DNA of 64,000 nt from positions 434,001 through 498,000 of the forward strand of contig CAVPZG010000004.1 in NCBI GenBank assembly GCA_963710205.1. The letters are read 5' to 3'. This stretch comes from Pacificimonas sp963710205 (GTDB lineage Bacteria; Pseudomonadota; Alphaproteobacteria; Sphingomonadales; Sphingomonadaceae). Shown one piece after another: positions 1-8,110 of this stretch. Made by a program: the position numbers and the translations under genes. Each line of letters opens with the position of its first letter. Position 1 is the stretch's first letter. Below the pieces are notes generated by a model that saw nothing but the letters and a program-made list of their open reading frames with translations, did no database searches and was not told the DNA's origin.

Positions 1-1408
1 AAAAGGGGACGATATGGCTTGCATACCGAACCCCTCGAAATGTCTGTTTTCGACCCAATCAGTCATGGTCGTTCGCGAATCAGCATCCTGCACTGAAACC
101 GGTTCGACTGGCGACGCATCTCTCACGGAATGCCTGAGGCAGATCGACAGCTTCCCGTCAAGCCTCCTCCGTGCGGCCAGATGATACTCGGCAGAGTCGA
201 TTCCACTTTTTGCTGCCGGAGAGAAGCTGCACAGAGGTCGCTGATGAGTGGCCATTCACGATCCCTCGACGCGTCAGGTCAAGTGCGACGCATGACGCAG
301 GAGCTTCGAGTCAGCTCCTGCCTGTCCGCCATGCAAGGATCGGAGGTTCGTGCTTATCGAGCCAGAGTCTCGAAGGTTCGCGCCGCTCAAGTCAGCCAGC
401 GATTCTGAAGCTGGTCTTCGACCGCAAGGCCGTCGCACGCTGGAAATCTTGAAGGTCACGCCAGCGTCTCAACGCAGCGACGCGCAGACCTGCGACATCT
501 GCACGGTCGTGCTACGCCAGATCGTCGAGCGTTCTGATCTCCCTCGTAGCGATCAGCTGCGATCGACCAGTGAACGCATGCGCCTGACGATGAAGTCGAG
601 CCGTTACTCTGTCAAAGGCTACTCGAGGCGAGCTTCGGTCAGCGCAGGCAGCTTCGCAGATCGCGGCGATCCCTTTGGCATGGCCGTTGACCAGCATCCG
701 TCAGCGACGAGCACTGCGCAGCGGCGCAACGCTCGCTACATCGTTTGCGTGTTCGGCAAGGTCAGCCGGGTAGCTGATCGAGGTTCAGCGATGCAGGACA
801 TCGGGACGATCCAGTTCGAGACGCCGGAGGCAAGCTCGCCAGCTTGGAAGCTTGCCGATCTCATCACATTCTCAATGCGCAGCAGGCAATCGATAGCAGA
901 TTCGACTCGGCAGCTGACGCAGCACCGTCGCGTCGAACCGTGATCCGCAGTGACCCAGACCGGACCTGACGCTGCCACCGGTTAGCTTGCCGGCCGTCAT
1001 TGAGGCTTTGCAACAGGTCGCGGCGAGTATGCGTCAGGATAGCTGATTGGATCAGCAGTCGTTATCGGTTGCCCAGCCTCAGTAGACTCGGCAGTGGAAT
1101 CGCTGCGGGTCTATCCGCCGTGTCCGATATTCAAGCGCGAGGCATCTCTCGAGATTGATTGCTGATCCAGAGTCGTTCAGCGCAAACTTGGAAGAAGCCG
1201 CCATTCAGCAAACCACCCCCAAGCTGACACTGGCGCCTATGTTTCTGATCTACCGGTTATCGCATTTGGCTTTTGCTGGAAATCAGAACCGTCGCCACGC
1301 CAAAGGGCGCGGTCCATCTCCTGCAATCGCCATTTGACGGATAGAGGAGATGGATCCCGGCCTTCGCCGGAATGACGGATTTTTATCCGGCAATCCGCGC
1401 GCTTATGT
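1..1408. other. Long region without a convincing gene
   Basis: No reading frame here looks like a protein: the longest (350..943, plus) has no recognisable domain and an erratic composition rich in Arg and Ser. By eye the GC content is several points below that of the flanking genes. The 9-mer ACTCGGCAG occurs three times (186, 905, 1086) and GCGACGCAT twice (111, 285). Hairpins include CAGGAGCT/AGCTCCTG (298-320) and GGCAAGCT/AGCTTGCC (829-856). Bases 1-96 are open in frame 1 up to a TGA, so the tail of a gene entering from outside cannot be excluded. I see no tRNA, RNase P or tmRNA signature. It may be decayed coding DNA, foreign DNA or a structured RNA; the sequence alone does not decide. 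Confidence 0.6.
1314..1378. repeat. Palindromic intergenic repeat downstream of carD
   Basis: Two nested inverted repeats are visible. The arms CCATCTCCT (1314-1322) and AGGAGATGG (1345-1353) enclose 22 bases. A second hairpin, CCGGC-CTTC-GCCGG (about 1357-1370), forms the core of a unit of the kind dispersed between genes in many sphingomonad and Caulobacter genomes (recalled knowledge). It lies about 30 bases past the carD stop. It could act as a transcription barrier or mRNA stabiliser for carD. I see no second copy in this window. Confidence 0.6.
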
Positions 1409-1984
1409 TCAGGCGGCTTCGGCGGTTTCGTCCTCGTTCGCAGCCTTGGCGGCTGCCTTTGCCGCCGCGGCGGCCTTCTTGACGAGCACGCCGACGATCT
1501 TGTCCTGCGCCTTTTCCTCGTCCGTGCCTTCGAGCGCGGCGAGTTCGCGGGCGAGGCGGCCAATCGCAGCCTCGAAGATCTGGCGTTCGGAATAGGACTG
1601 TTCCGGCTGGTCGTCGCCGCGGTGCAGGTCGCGCACGACCTCCGCAATGGACACGAGGTCACCCGAATTGATCTTCGCTTCATATTCCTGCGCGCGGCGC
1701 GACCACATCGTGCGCTTGACCTTGGGCTTGCCCTTCAGCGTGGTCATCGCATCGGCGAGGGTCGCCTGGCTGGAAAGCTTCCGCATGCCGACGGTTTCCG
1801 CCTTCATGGTCGGAACGCGCAGCGTCATTTTTTCCTTCTCGAAACGAAGAACGTAGAGTTCCAGCGCTTCACCGGCAATTTCGGTTTTCTGGATTTCCAT
1901 GACGCGCCCGACGCCATGTTTTGGATACACGACGAAGTCGCCGGCCGAAAAACTGAGGGAAGGGGTGGTCTTCTTGGCTGCCAT
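1409..1984 (-). CDS. carD: CarD family transcriptional regulator
   Basis: This 191 aa protein carries an N-terminal CarD/CdnL RNA-polymerase-interacting domain (about residues 8-70, with the typical VVYPKHGVGRV stretch). A helical DNA-binding domain follows (about 75-160), and then an Ala/Lys-rich tail. CarD proteins bind the RNA polymerase beta subunit and stabilise open promoter complexes, including rRNA promoters. The length fits alphaproteobacterial CarD. The chosen ATG is preceded by an AGGAG-like site. The gene stands alone on the minus strand, followed by a palindromic repeat, with fdxA 256 bases upstream. The low-complexity poly-Ala C-terminus is common in the family. Confidence 0.95.
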   Translation of the reverse strand: MAAKKTTPSLSFSAGDFVVYPKHGVGRVMEIQKTEIAGEALELYVLRFEKEKMTLRVPTMKAETVGMRKLSSQATLADAMTTLKGKPKVKRTMWSRRAQEYEAKINSGDLVSIAEVVRDLHRGDDQPEQSYSERQIFEAAIGRLARELAALEGTDEEKAQDKIVGVLVKKAAAAAKAAAKAANEDETAEAA

Positions 1985-2171
1985 GTCTGCTCCTGATGCG
2001 CGGCCCGATCATGCGGCCCCTCCTGAAACGAGGAACCGGTATATGAATGCCGCTGCAAGATGCCTGCGCTGTTGTCACACTGACCGAATCGTCCGCGCAG
2101 GCTGCGGCGAAAAGGTCATAAGCTATTGCGGACGAACAACATTCTTCGCCAACATGGACCTATTATAACAG

Positions 2172-2204
2172 AAAAAGCGCCGGGACGCCATAGCGGCGTG
2201 CGGC
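2172..2204 (-). terminator. Probable Rho-independent terminator of fdxA
   Basis: Read on the minus strand, GCCG and ACGCC arms pair across a short loop with GGCGT and CGGC, and GC plus five T residues follow. It begins about 37 bases past the fdxA stop, the expected place. The stem is imperfect, so confidence is moderate. Confidence 0.5.
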
Positions 2205-2240
2205 AGCGCAGCATTTGTTACGCCGGCGTGGTTCCGCGGC

Positions 2241-2576
2241 TCAGCCTTCGCCGGGTTCGGCGGAGAAATATTTGTCGAACTTGCCCTCTTCGCCCTTATG
2301 TTCGTCGGCGTCCGGCAGTTCCGGCTTCTTGATCGTGATGTTCGGCCATTCGGCGGAATAGGTGTTGTTGATTTCCAGCCATTTTTCCAGACCGTCCTCG
2401 GTATCGGGAAGGATCGCCTCAGCGGGGCATTCGGGCTCGCAGACGCCGCAGTCGATACATTCGGACGGATTGATGACGAGCATGTTCTCGCCCTCGTAGA
2501 AACAGTCCACCGGGCATACCTCGACGCAGTCGGTATATTTGCATTTGATGCAGGCGTCGGTGACGACATAGGTCAT
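2241..2576 (-). CDS. fdxA: Ferredoxin FdxA, 7Fe-8S type
   Basis: This 111 aa ferredoxin has two cysteine clusters: CIKCKYTDC with a following CP near residues 9-20, and CIDCGVCEPECP near 40-51. This is the pattern of 7Fe-8S ([3Fe-4S] plus [4Fe-4S]) ferredoxins of the Azotobacter FdI/FdxA type. The acidic C-terminal extension and total length match alphaproteobacterial FdxA. It is a cytoplasmic low-potential electron carrier, and its partner cannot be read from the sequence. It lies 54 bases downstream of the S4-domain gene on the same strand, with a probable terminator after it. The S4-FdxA-CarD order is conserved in sphingomonads (recalled knowledge). Confidence 0.95.
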   Translation of the reverse strand: MTYVVTDACIKCKYTDCVEVCPVDCFYEGENMLVINPSECIDCGVCEPECPAEAILPDTEDGLEKWLEINNTYSAEWPNITIKKPELPDADEHKGEEGKFDKYFSAEPGEG

Positions 2577-2630
2577 GTGGCAGGCTTCCCGGTTAGAACT
2601 CGTAGCGCGCCGTTGGTAAGCGCGCGGCCC

Positions 2631-2933
2631 CTATGGGTCAATCCTCACTGAGGGTTCGGACCCCAATCTCGAATAAAAGCGTGAGGCGGCGGCGAAGGGG
2701 CCGCGGCGTTCCGGGATCGCCTCGACGCGGATGACGTGAATGTGGCCCGCGCGGGCATAAGCGAGAACCGCGCCCGGGCGCACGCAGGTCGAGGCGCGGG
2801 TCACGACGCGCCCATCCAGCCGGAGGTGGCGGCTTTCGGCCAGTTTCTGCGCCTCCGCGCGGGTTTTCGTCAGGCGCGCGAACCAGAGGAATTTGTCGAC
2901 GCGCTGGGAGCCGGGTCCGCAATCCGCATTCAA
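2631..2933 (-). CDS. S4 domain RNA-binding protein (HslR/Hsp15-like)
   Basis: This protein of about 100 aa is an almost bare S4 RNA-binding domain (residues about 11-60, RVDKFLWFARLTKTR then LAESRHLRLDGR). It resembles heat-shock protein Hsp15, which binds stalled 50S-nascent chain complexes. No ATG fits: the only frame that starts close to the helicase stop uses TTG at 2933, overlapping that stop (TTGA), so translation is probably coupled. The nearby ATG at 2929 is in the wrong frame. Its pairing with the upstream RNA helicase suggests a shared job on ribosomal or structured RNA (inference). Confidence 0.85.
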   Translation of the reverse strand: MNADCGPGSQRVDKFLWFARLTKTRAEAQKLAESRHLRLDGRVVTRASTCVRPGAVLAYARAGHIHVIRVEAIPERRGPFAAASRFYSRLGSEPSVRIDP

Positions 2934-5473
2934 TTGCGCGTCTCCCTGAGGGCGGCGAGCGCGGCGAAGGGCGAATGCCGCGCCGGGCCGTGTCCCTGCG
3001 GCTTGCGGAGCCGGGCCGGGCGCTGCATCCCCCGGTAGCTGAATCCGTTCACTTCGCCGATGCGGGCGTGGCGATAGCCGAGCGCGCGCATGACCTGCGT
3101 GAACGTGGGCGCGTCGATGCCGAGCGTGTGCAGCCAGTTCTGGTCGGGTATGAAGGGCCTTGCGCCCTTTCGTGACCTGTTCATGTCGCGTGCCAGACGC
3201 TCGATCATGTCCAGCCGGATGGCGCGGTCCGCGACGATGGCGAAACCCGCGACGGGATAGTAACCGCGCGGCGCGGCGGGATCCGCGGGAAGCGAGACGA
3301 GGCCCGGACCGGGCGGATCGGGCATGACCTTCAGCTTTTCCGCCATTGCCCAGAGGGCGAGACGCCAGAGCGTGGGGCCGGGGCGGAGCAGGCCCGGAAT
3401 GAAGAGATGCGTCACGCCGATGGTGACGCCCGCCTGTGCCAGCAGCTTTCGGTCCGCGTCCGTCATGGCGGCGAGCAGCGGCGCAAGAGGCCCCTTTTCG
3501 AGGACGCCGAACGCCTCGATCAGCTGCACGGCGAGGCCGCGCGCGCTGGGACTGGCATCGGGAGAAGCCGCGGTCTTTGCCAAGAGGGCGAGCGGGGCGA
3601 GCTGCGTATCGATCTGGCCCGCGAGCCAGTCCGAGAGCCGGGCGGCGACGGCCCTTTGCACTTTCGCATCCAGACCTGCCAACGCCCGGGCCAGACGGAT
3701 TTCCGGACGCAGGGGCGACGTCCCCGCATAGATGCGGGCGACCCGCGCGCCGCGCCACAATATGCGTGCGGGCAGCCGTTCCGTCAGGGCAAGGCCGAAG
3801 TCCGGGTCCGGGGCGGAAACCAGCTCCCCCGCCCGGCGTGACAGTTCTCCGGCCAGGCGGCGCTCGGCGGCGGCGACCAGGCGTTTCTGTTCGCCCGCCT
3901 TCGCGCCGGGTTCAGCCTCGAACCGGAAGCCGGTAAGCGTGCCGATCTCCTCGCCGCCGATGGCGACCGTGCCGTCGGGATCGACCTCGACGGGGAGCAT
4001 GTTCTCGCCGCCCGCGAGGTCGCGCATGAGGACGGATGTGCGGCGGTCGACGAAACGCTGCGTCAGCCGCTGGTGAAGGGCGTCGGACAGCCGGTCCTCG
4101 ACCTCACGCGTGCGCGCGGCCCAGTGTTTCGGATCGGCGAGCCAGTCCTCCCGGTGCGAGATATAGGTCCAGGTCCGGGCGGCGGACATGCGGTGCGAGA
4201 GGGCGTCGATCCCGCCCTGGATGTCGTCGAGCCGCGCGACCTCCGCCGCAATCCAGTCCGTCGGCAACTTGCCGCTGTCCTCGGTGAGATGCCTGTAGAT
4301 GCGGCCGGCGAGACGCGCATGGCCCTTGGCGCCGGTCTTGCGATAGTCGGGCAGGCTGCACACCGACCAGAGCTGGCGCAGGCGTTCCGGGCTGTTTGCG
4401 CGGACGTCGACCCAGGCTTCCTGTGCCAGGAGTTTCAGAACGGCCTCGTCGGTCGCGCGGCTGGTGCGGATCAGGTCATCGCGGTCGGGCCGCTGTTCCA
4501 GCGACTGGATGAGCGCGGTCAGGGAACGCCAGTCGAGACGGGCGTTGCGCCATGTAAGCTTCTTCACGGGGGCGAAGTCATGGCCGACAATGGCGTCGAC
4601 CTCGCTGTCCTGGAGTTCGGGACCGGTGCGGCCATCGACGCCTTCGCCATAGGCAAGCGAACCGAACGTGCCATCGGTCTGGTAGCGTCCGGCGCGGCCC
4701 GCGATCTGCGCCATTTCAGCGGGCATCAGGCGGCGCTGGCGCTGGCCGTCGAACTTTGAGAGGCCCGCAAAGGCGACATGCTCGACGTCCATGTTGAGGC
4801 CCATGCCGATCGCGTCGGTGGCGACGATGTAATCGACCTCGCCCGACTGGTAGAGCGCGACCTGGGCATTGCGGGTGCGCGGCGAGAGCGCGCCCATGAC
4901 GACCGCCGCGCCGCCCTTCTGCCGCCGGAGCATTTCCGCGAGCGCGTAGACCTCCTCGGCGCTGAAGGCGATGAGCGCGGAGCGGCGCGGCAGGCGGCTG
5001 AGTTTTTTCGGCCCCGCATAGCTGAGCCTTGAAAAGCGCGGGCGGCTGTCGATGATGGCGTCCGGCAGCAGCCGGCGGACCATCGGGATCATTGTCGAGG
5101 CGCCGAGGAGCATGGTCTCCGCCGTACCGCGCCGGTGCAGCAGCCGGTCGGTGAACACATGGCCGCGTTCCGGATCGGCGGCCAGCTGGATCTCGTCGAT
5201 GGCGACGAACTCCGGATGAATGTCTGTGGGCATCGCCTCCGCCGTGCAGAGCCAGTAGCGCGCGCCGGGCGGCTGGATCTTTTCCTCTCCGGTGATGAGG
5301 GCGACCTGCGCCTCGCCCTTGATGGCGACGACGCGGTCATAGACCTCGCGCGCCAGCAGACGCAGCGGAAAGCCGATCATGCCCGACGCATGGCCGCACA
5401 TGCGCGTCACCGCCAGATGCGTCTTGCCGGTATTGGTGGGGCCGAGGATTGCCGTAAGGCGAGGCTGTGCCAT
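2930..5473 (-). CDS. SUV3-like DEAD/DEAH-type RNA helicase
   Basis: This 847 aa superfamily 2 helicase resembles the mitochondrial RNA helicase SUV3 and its bacterial homologues. Walker A (GPTNTGKT) is at residues 11-18, the Walker B variant DEIQ at 93-96, and the helicase C-terminal half (IATDAIGMGLNMD, then IAGRAGRY) at roughly 250-320. A long C-terminal region follows, with an SUV3-type domain and a basic tail. The frame stays open upstream to 6214, but family similarity starts exactly at ATG 5473, so I take that start. It overlaps the S4-domain gene by four bases. SUV3 acts in mitochondrial RNA turnover; the bacterial role is not established. Confidence 0.9.
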   Translation of the reverse strand: MAQPRLTAILGPTNTGKTHLAVTRMCGHASGMIGFPLRLLAREVYDRVVAIKGEAQVALITGEEKIQPPGARYWLCTAEAMPTDIHPEFVAIDEIQLAADPERGHVFTDRLLHRRGTAETMLLGASTMIPMVRRLLPDAIIDSRPRFSRLSYAGPKKLSRLPRRSALIAFSAEEVYALAEMLRRQKGGAAVVMGALSPRTRNAQVALYQSGEVDYIVATDAIGMGLNMDVEHVAFAGLSKFDGQRQRRLMPAEMAQIAGRAGRYQTDGTFGSLAYGEGVDGRTGPELQDSEVDAIVGHDFAPVKKLTWRNARLDWRSLTALIQSLEQRPDRDDLIRTSRATDEAVLKLLAQEAWVDVRANSPERLRQLWSVCSLPDYRKTGAKGHARLAGRIYRHLTEDSGKLPTDWIAAEVARLDDIQGGIDALSHRMSAARTWTYISHREDWLADPKHWAARTREVEDRLSDALHQRLTQRFVDRRTSVLMRDLAGGENMLPVEVDPDGTVAIGGEEIGTLTGFRFEAEPGAKAGEQKRLVAAAERRLAGELSRRAGELVSAPDPDFGLALTERLPARILWRGARVARIYAGTSPLRPEIRLARALAGLDAKVQRAVAARLSDWLAGQIDTQLAPLALLAKTAASPDASPSARGLAVQLIEAFGVLEKGPLAPLLAAMTDADRKLLAQAGVTIGVTHLFIPGLLRPGPTLWRLALWAMAEKLKVMPDPPGPGLVSLPADPAAPRGYYPVAGFAIVADRAIRLDMIERLARDMNRSRKGARPFIPDQNWLHTLGIDAPTFTQVMRALGYRHARIGEVNGFSYRGMQRPARLRKPQGHGPARHSPFAALAALRETRN

Positions 5474-5592
5474 AGAGCCGTATCTGGTTATCGCGCCGCG
5501 GCATGTCCACAACGCAGACGTCGCACGACTCGATTCGTCGTCCAAAAGCCATCGGTTCGCCGCACGGACGGAAATCCGGCGATTCCGTTTAA

Positions 5593-5622
5593 TTGACATT
5601 AACGAATCTACGCGAGTATTCG
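5593..5622 (+). promoter_or_regulatory. Possible promoter of the M23 peptidase gene
   Basis: A perfect TTGACA (5593-5598) is followed after 18 bases by TATTCG (5617-5622). It lies in the 206-base gap between the divergent helicase and peptidase genes, about 100 bases before the peptidase start. The -35 is strong and the -10 is poor, so this is tentative. Confidence 0.35.
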
Positions 5623-5721
5623 GAATCATTACAGAAATCATTCCGTCGGCAGGACGTTTGATTTCGGGGTCAAGGCGATGTGCGGACGGGGCCGTTCGCA
5701 GCGCCGGGAGAGGGGTCTGAT

Positions 5722-7188
5722 TTGTACCGCGACGATACGCTGGACCATCTGAATGTTTTTGCACCCGCAGCCGCGCCGCGTTCGCGCGCGCCGCGCACGA
5801 CGCTGGTTGTCGATCTGGGCGACAATATCGGCAGCGGTGCCTGGTGGCGCGGCCTGCTGACGCTGGTTGCCCTGCTGACCGGGATTTTCTGGCTGGCCCT
5901 GACGCCGACGCGGCTGCCCGCCTATGCAAGCGCACCGAAATCGACGTCGCAGCTGGCCGCGCTGCAGACCGTGAGCATCGCGCCGCTGATCGAGGGCGGT
6001 CACACGGGCGCCCGCATGGCGCCGACAGCGCTGGTGAAACCGCTGGCGGAGACGCCCGAGCGCCCGCGCATCGAACTGCTGGCCGAATTACGTGAAGTCG
6101 ACAGCTTTTCCGCCGCGCTGCGCCGCGCCGGCGTCGGGATGGCCGACGTGACGCAGGCCGCAATGCTGATCGCGAATTACGCGGATGTCGCCAGCCTGCA
6201 GCCGGGCACCACATTCGACCTCGTTCTGGGTCGGCGCACCGACAAGACGCAGCCGCGTCCGCTGGACGAACTGACCTTTCGCGCCGCCTTTGATCTGCAG
6301 ATGGAAGTCGCGCGCAATGACGCAGGCGAACTTTACGCCAAGCCCATCCCCATTCGCATCGACGACACGCCGCTGCGCGTAACGGGTCTGGTCGGGGACA
6401 GCCTGTATAAATCCGCGCGCGAGGCTGGCCTGCCCAGCCGCGTTGTCGCCAATTTCATCAAGGCGCTGAGCCCGCGCGTGAATTTCCAGCGCAATGTCCT
6501 AGCCAGCGATGAGTTCGACGTCGTCGTCGCGCACAAACGGGCCGAGACGGGCGAGACCGAGACCGGCGACCTTCTCTATGCGCGCCTGGACGGCAACGAC
6601 AAGAATCTGGAGATCGCCGCCTGGCAGAAGGACGGCAAAACGGAATATTTCCTGCCCGACGGCAAGGGCGTCAAGGAAGGCATGGCGCTCGATCCGGTCC
6701 GCGGCGCGCGCCTGTCATCGGGTTTCGGAATGCGGAGCCATCCGGTCCTGAAGCGCACGCGCATGCACAAGGGCATCGACTTCGCCGCCCGTTCGGGAAC
6801 ACCCATCGAGGCGACGGCGGCGGGAACGGTTATCTTTGCGGGCCGCAATGGCGGCTATGGCAACCAGGTGCGTATCCGCCACAAGGACGGCATCGTCACC
6901 AGCTATAGCCACATGAAGGATTTCGGCGCCGGCATTCGCAGCGGCGCATCCGTCAGGCAGGGCCAGCAGATCGGCTATGTCGGTTCGACCGGCATGTCCA
7001 CGGGGCCGCATCTCCACTATGAAGTCCATGTCGCGGGGCGGGCGGTGAACCCGCGTTCCCAGAAACTGCCGACCGGTGTGGAGCTGACAGGCGGCGAGCT
7101 GAAACGCTTTCAGCAGGAACTGGCGCGTCTGCGCTCGATATCGCCGATCACGGGTAAGGATGACGAGGGCGAGACCAGCGAAAGCTGA
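5722..7188 (+). CDS. M23 family metallopeptidase (LytM/OapA-like)
   Basis: This protein of about 488 aa has one N-terminal membrane segment (about residues 40-60). A periplasmic region follows with an OapA/LysM-like part (FSAALRRAGV, then LQPGTTFDLV). The LytM peptidase domain is C-terminal (about 330-460), with zinc ligands visible in MHKGIDFAA and in the HLHYEV motif. All four expected ligands appear present, so it is probably an active peptidoglycan endopeptidase. I prefer the TTG start at 5722 because GGAGAGGGG lies just upstream. An ATG at 5680 in the same frame would add 14 residues and has only a weak site. Confidence 0.88.
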   Translation: MYRDDTLDHLNVFAPAAAPRSRAPRTTLVVDLGDNIGSGAWWRGLLTLVALLTGIFWLALTPTRLPAYASAPKSTSQLAALQTVSIAPLIEGGHTGARMAPTALVKPLAETPERPRIELLAELREVDSFSAALRRAGVGMADVTQAAMLIANYADVASLQPGTTFDLVLGRRTDKTQPRPLDELTFRAAFDLQMEVARNDAGELYAKPIPIRIDDTPLRVTGLVGDSLYKSAREAGLPSRVVANFIKALSPRVNFQRNVLASDEFDVVVAHKRAETGETETGDLLYARLDGNDKNLEIAAWQKDGKTEYFLPDGKGVKEGMALDPVRGARLSSGFGMRSHPVLKRTRMHKGIDFAARSGTPIEATAAGTVIFAGRNGGYGNQVRIRHKDGIVTSYSHMKDFGAGIRSGASVRQGQQIGYVGSTGMSTGPHLHYEVHVAGRAVNPRSQKLPTGVELTGGELKRFQQELARLRSISPITGKDDEGETSES

Positions 7189-7200
7189 TCGGGGACCGCT

Positions 7201-8064
7201 TCAGTCGCGCACCCAGCGCGCGAAAATCGCCGTGGGAAGGAGGAGGCCGCGCGCCTCTTCCCGAACCGTCATTTCCCCCGCCTCGATGCGCCCGTCCAGA
7301 TGGCCGAGGCTCTGTTTCAGCAGCTCCTCAATGGCGATGGCCGACATGCGGATGGCATAGGCGGTCAGCACAAGATATTTCGACTTGCCGTCCAGAAGCT
7401 GCCCGAGCGTGCCGATCAGGTGCGGCAGGGTCTCATGCAGTTCCCAGCGTTCGCCCTTAGGACCGCGTCCGAATTTTGGCGGGTCGAGCAGGATGCCGTC
7501 ATAGCGGCGCGCCCGGCGCACCTCGCGCTCGGCATATTTGACGGCATCCTCGACCAGCCAGCGAATGGGCGCGCCGTCCATCTTGCTGAGCGCCTGGTTG
7601 TCGCGCGCCGCCGCCACGGCCTTCTTGCTCGCGTCGACATGCGTGACCTTCGCGCCGCGATCCGCGAGCAGCAGCGAGCCGACGCCGGTATAGCCAAACA
7701 GATTCATCACCTCGTCGCCCGCACCGGTACGGTCGCGCATCCAGTCCCATTGCGGCGCCATGTCGGGGAAAAAGGCGAGGTGGCGGAACGGCGTGTTGGC
7801 GGCGTGGAAGTTCACATTGCCGCGCCTGAGAGGCCAGCTTTCCGGAACAGTGTCCGCAAGATGCCAGCGCCCGCCGCCGTCGGCATCCGCGGCAGGGAGA
7901 AATTCGCCGTCCGCCCGCCAGTCGTCATGCGCCGGGGCCCACATGGCCTGCGGTTCCGGACGAATGAAGGTGAAGTCGCCGTAGCGTTCCAGCTTTCGCC
8001 CGTCGCCGCTGTCGAGAAGCGTGTAGGACGGGTGCGGCTCCGCGATCAGGGTGTGAAGGGTCAC
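7201..8064 (-). CDS. Class I SAM-dependent methyltransferase (RlmI/RlmK-like)
   Basis: This 287 aa protein has the Rossmann methyltransferase signature: motif I NLFGYTGVGSLLLA (about 120-133), the acidic loop THVDASKKAV, and the LLDPPKFGRG motif (about 190-200). The DPPKF sequence is typical of the RlmI/RlmK group of 23S rRNA cytosine or guanine methyltransferases. It lacks the N-terminal PUA domain of RlmI, so the substrate is open. It is the last gene of the long minus-strand unit, 46 bases after the M16 peptidase, and is convergent with the LytM gene. Confidence 0.85.
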   Translation of the reverse strand: MTLHTLIAEPHPSYTLLDSGDGRKLERYGDFTFIRPEPQAMWAPAHDDWRADGEFLPAADADGGGRWHLADTVPESWPLRRGNVNFHAANTPFRHLAFFPDMAPQWDWMRDRTGAGDEVMNLFGYTGVGSLLLADRGAKVTHVDASKKAVAAARDNQALSKMDGAPIRWLVEDAVKYAEREVRRARRYDGILLDPPKFGRGPKGERWELHETLPHLIGTLGQLLDGKSKYLVLTAYAIRMSAIAIEELLKQSLGHLDGRIEAGEMTVREEARGLLLPTAIFARWVRD

Positions 8065-8110
8065 TTGCGCAGCTTCCCTGCGGGGGAAGGCCGTTGCTGT
8101 CTGAACCCGT

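Noticed and set aside
1..96. Open frame from the window start to a TGA, possibly a gene tail
   Set aside because: Only 31 codons and no family match; a stretch this long is open by chance fairly often.
97..112. TPsiC-arm-like GGTTCGA suggesting a tRNA
   Set aside because: No D arm, anticodon arm or acceptor stem could be fitted around it.
350..943. A 197-codon open frame in the gene-free tract
   Set aside because: No recognisable domain, poor ribosome site, and low-complexity Arg/Ser-rich translation; overlapping frames are equally open.
5474..6214. N-terminal extension of the helicase frame
   Set aside because: It overlaps the LytM gene on the other strand, and family similarity starts at 5473.
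8073..8089. Hairpin CTTCCC/GGGAAG before the methyltransferase gene as a terminator
   Set aside because: Short stem with no T-run on either strand.
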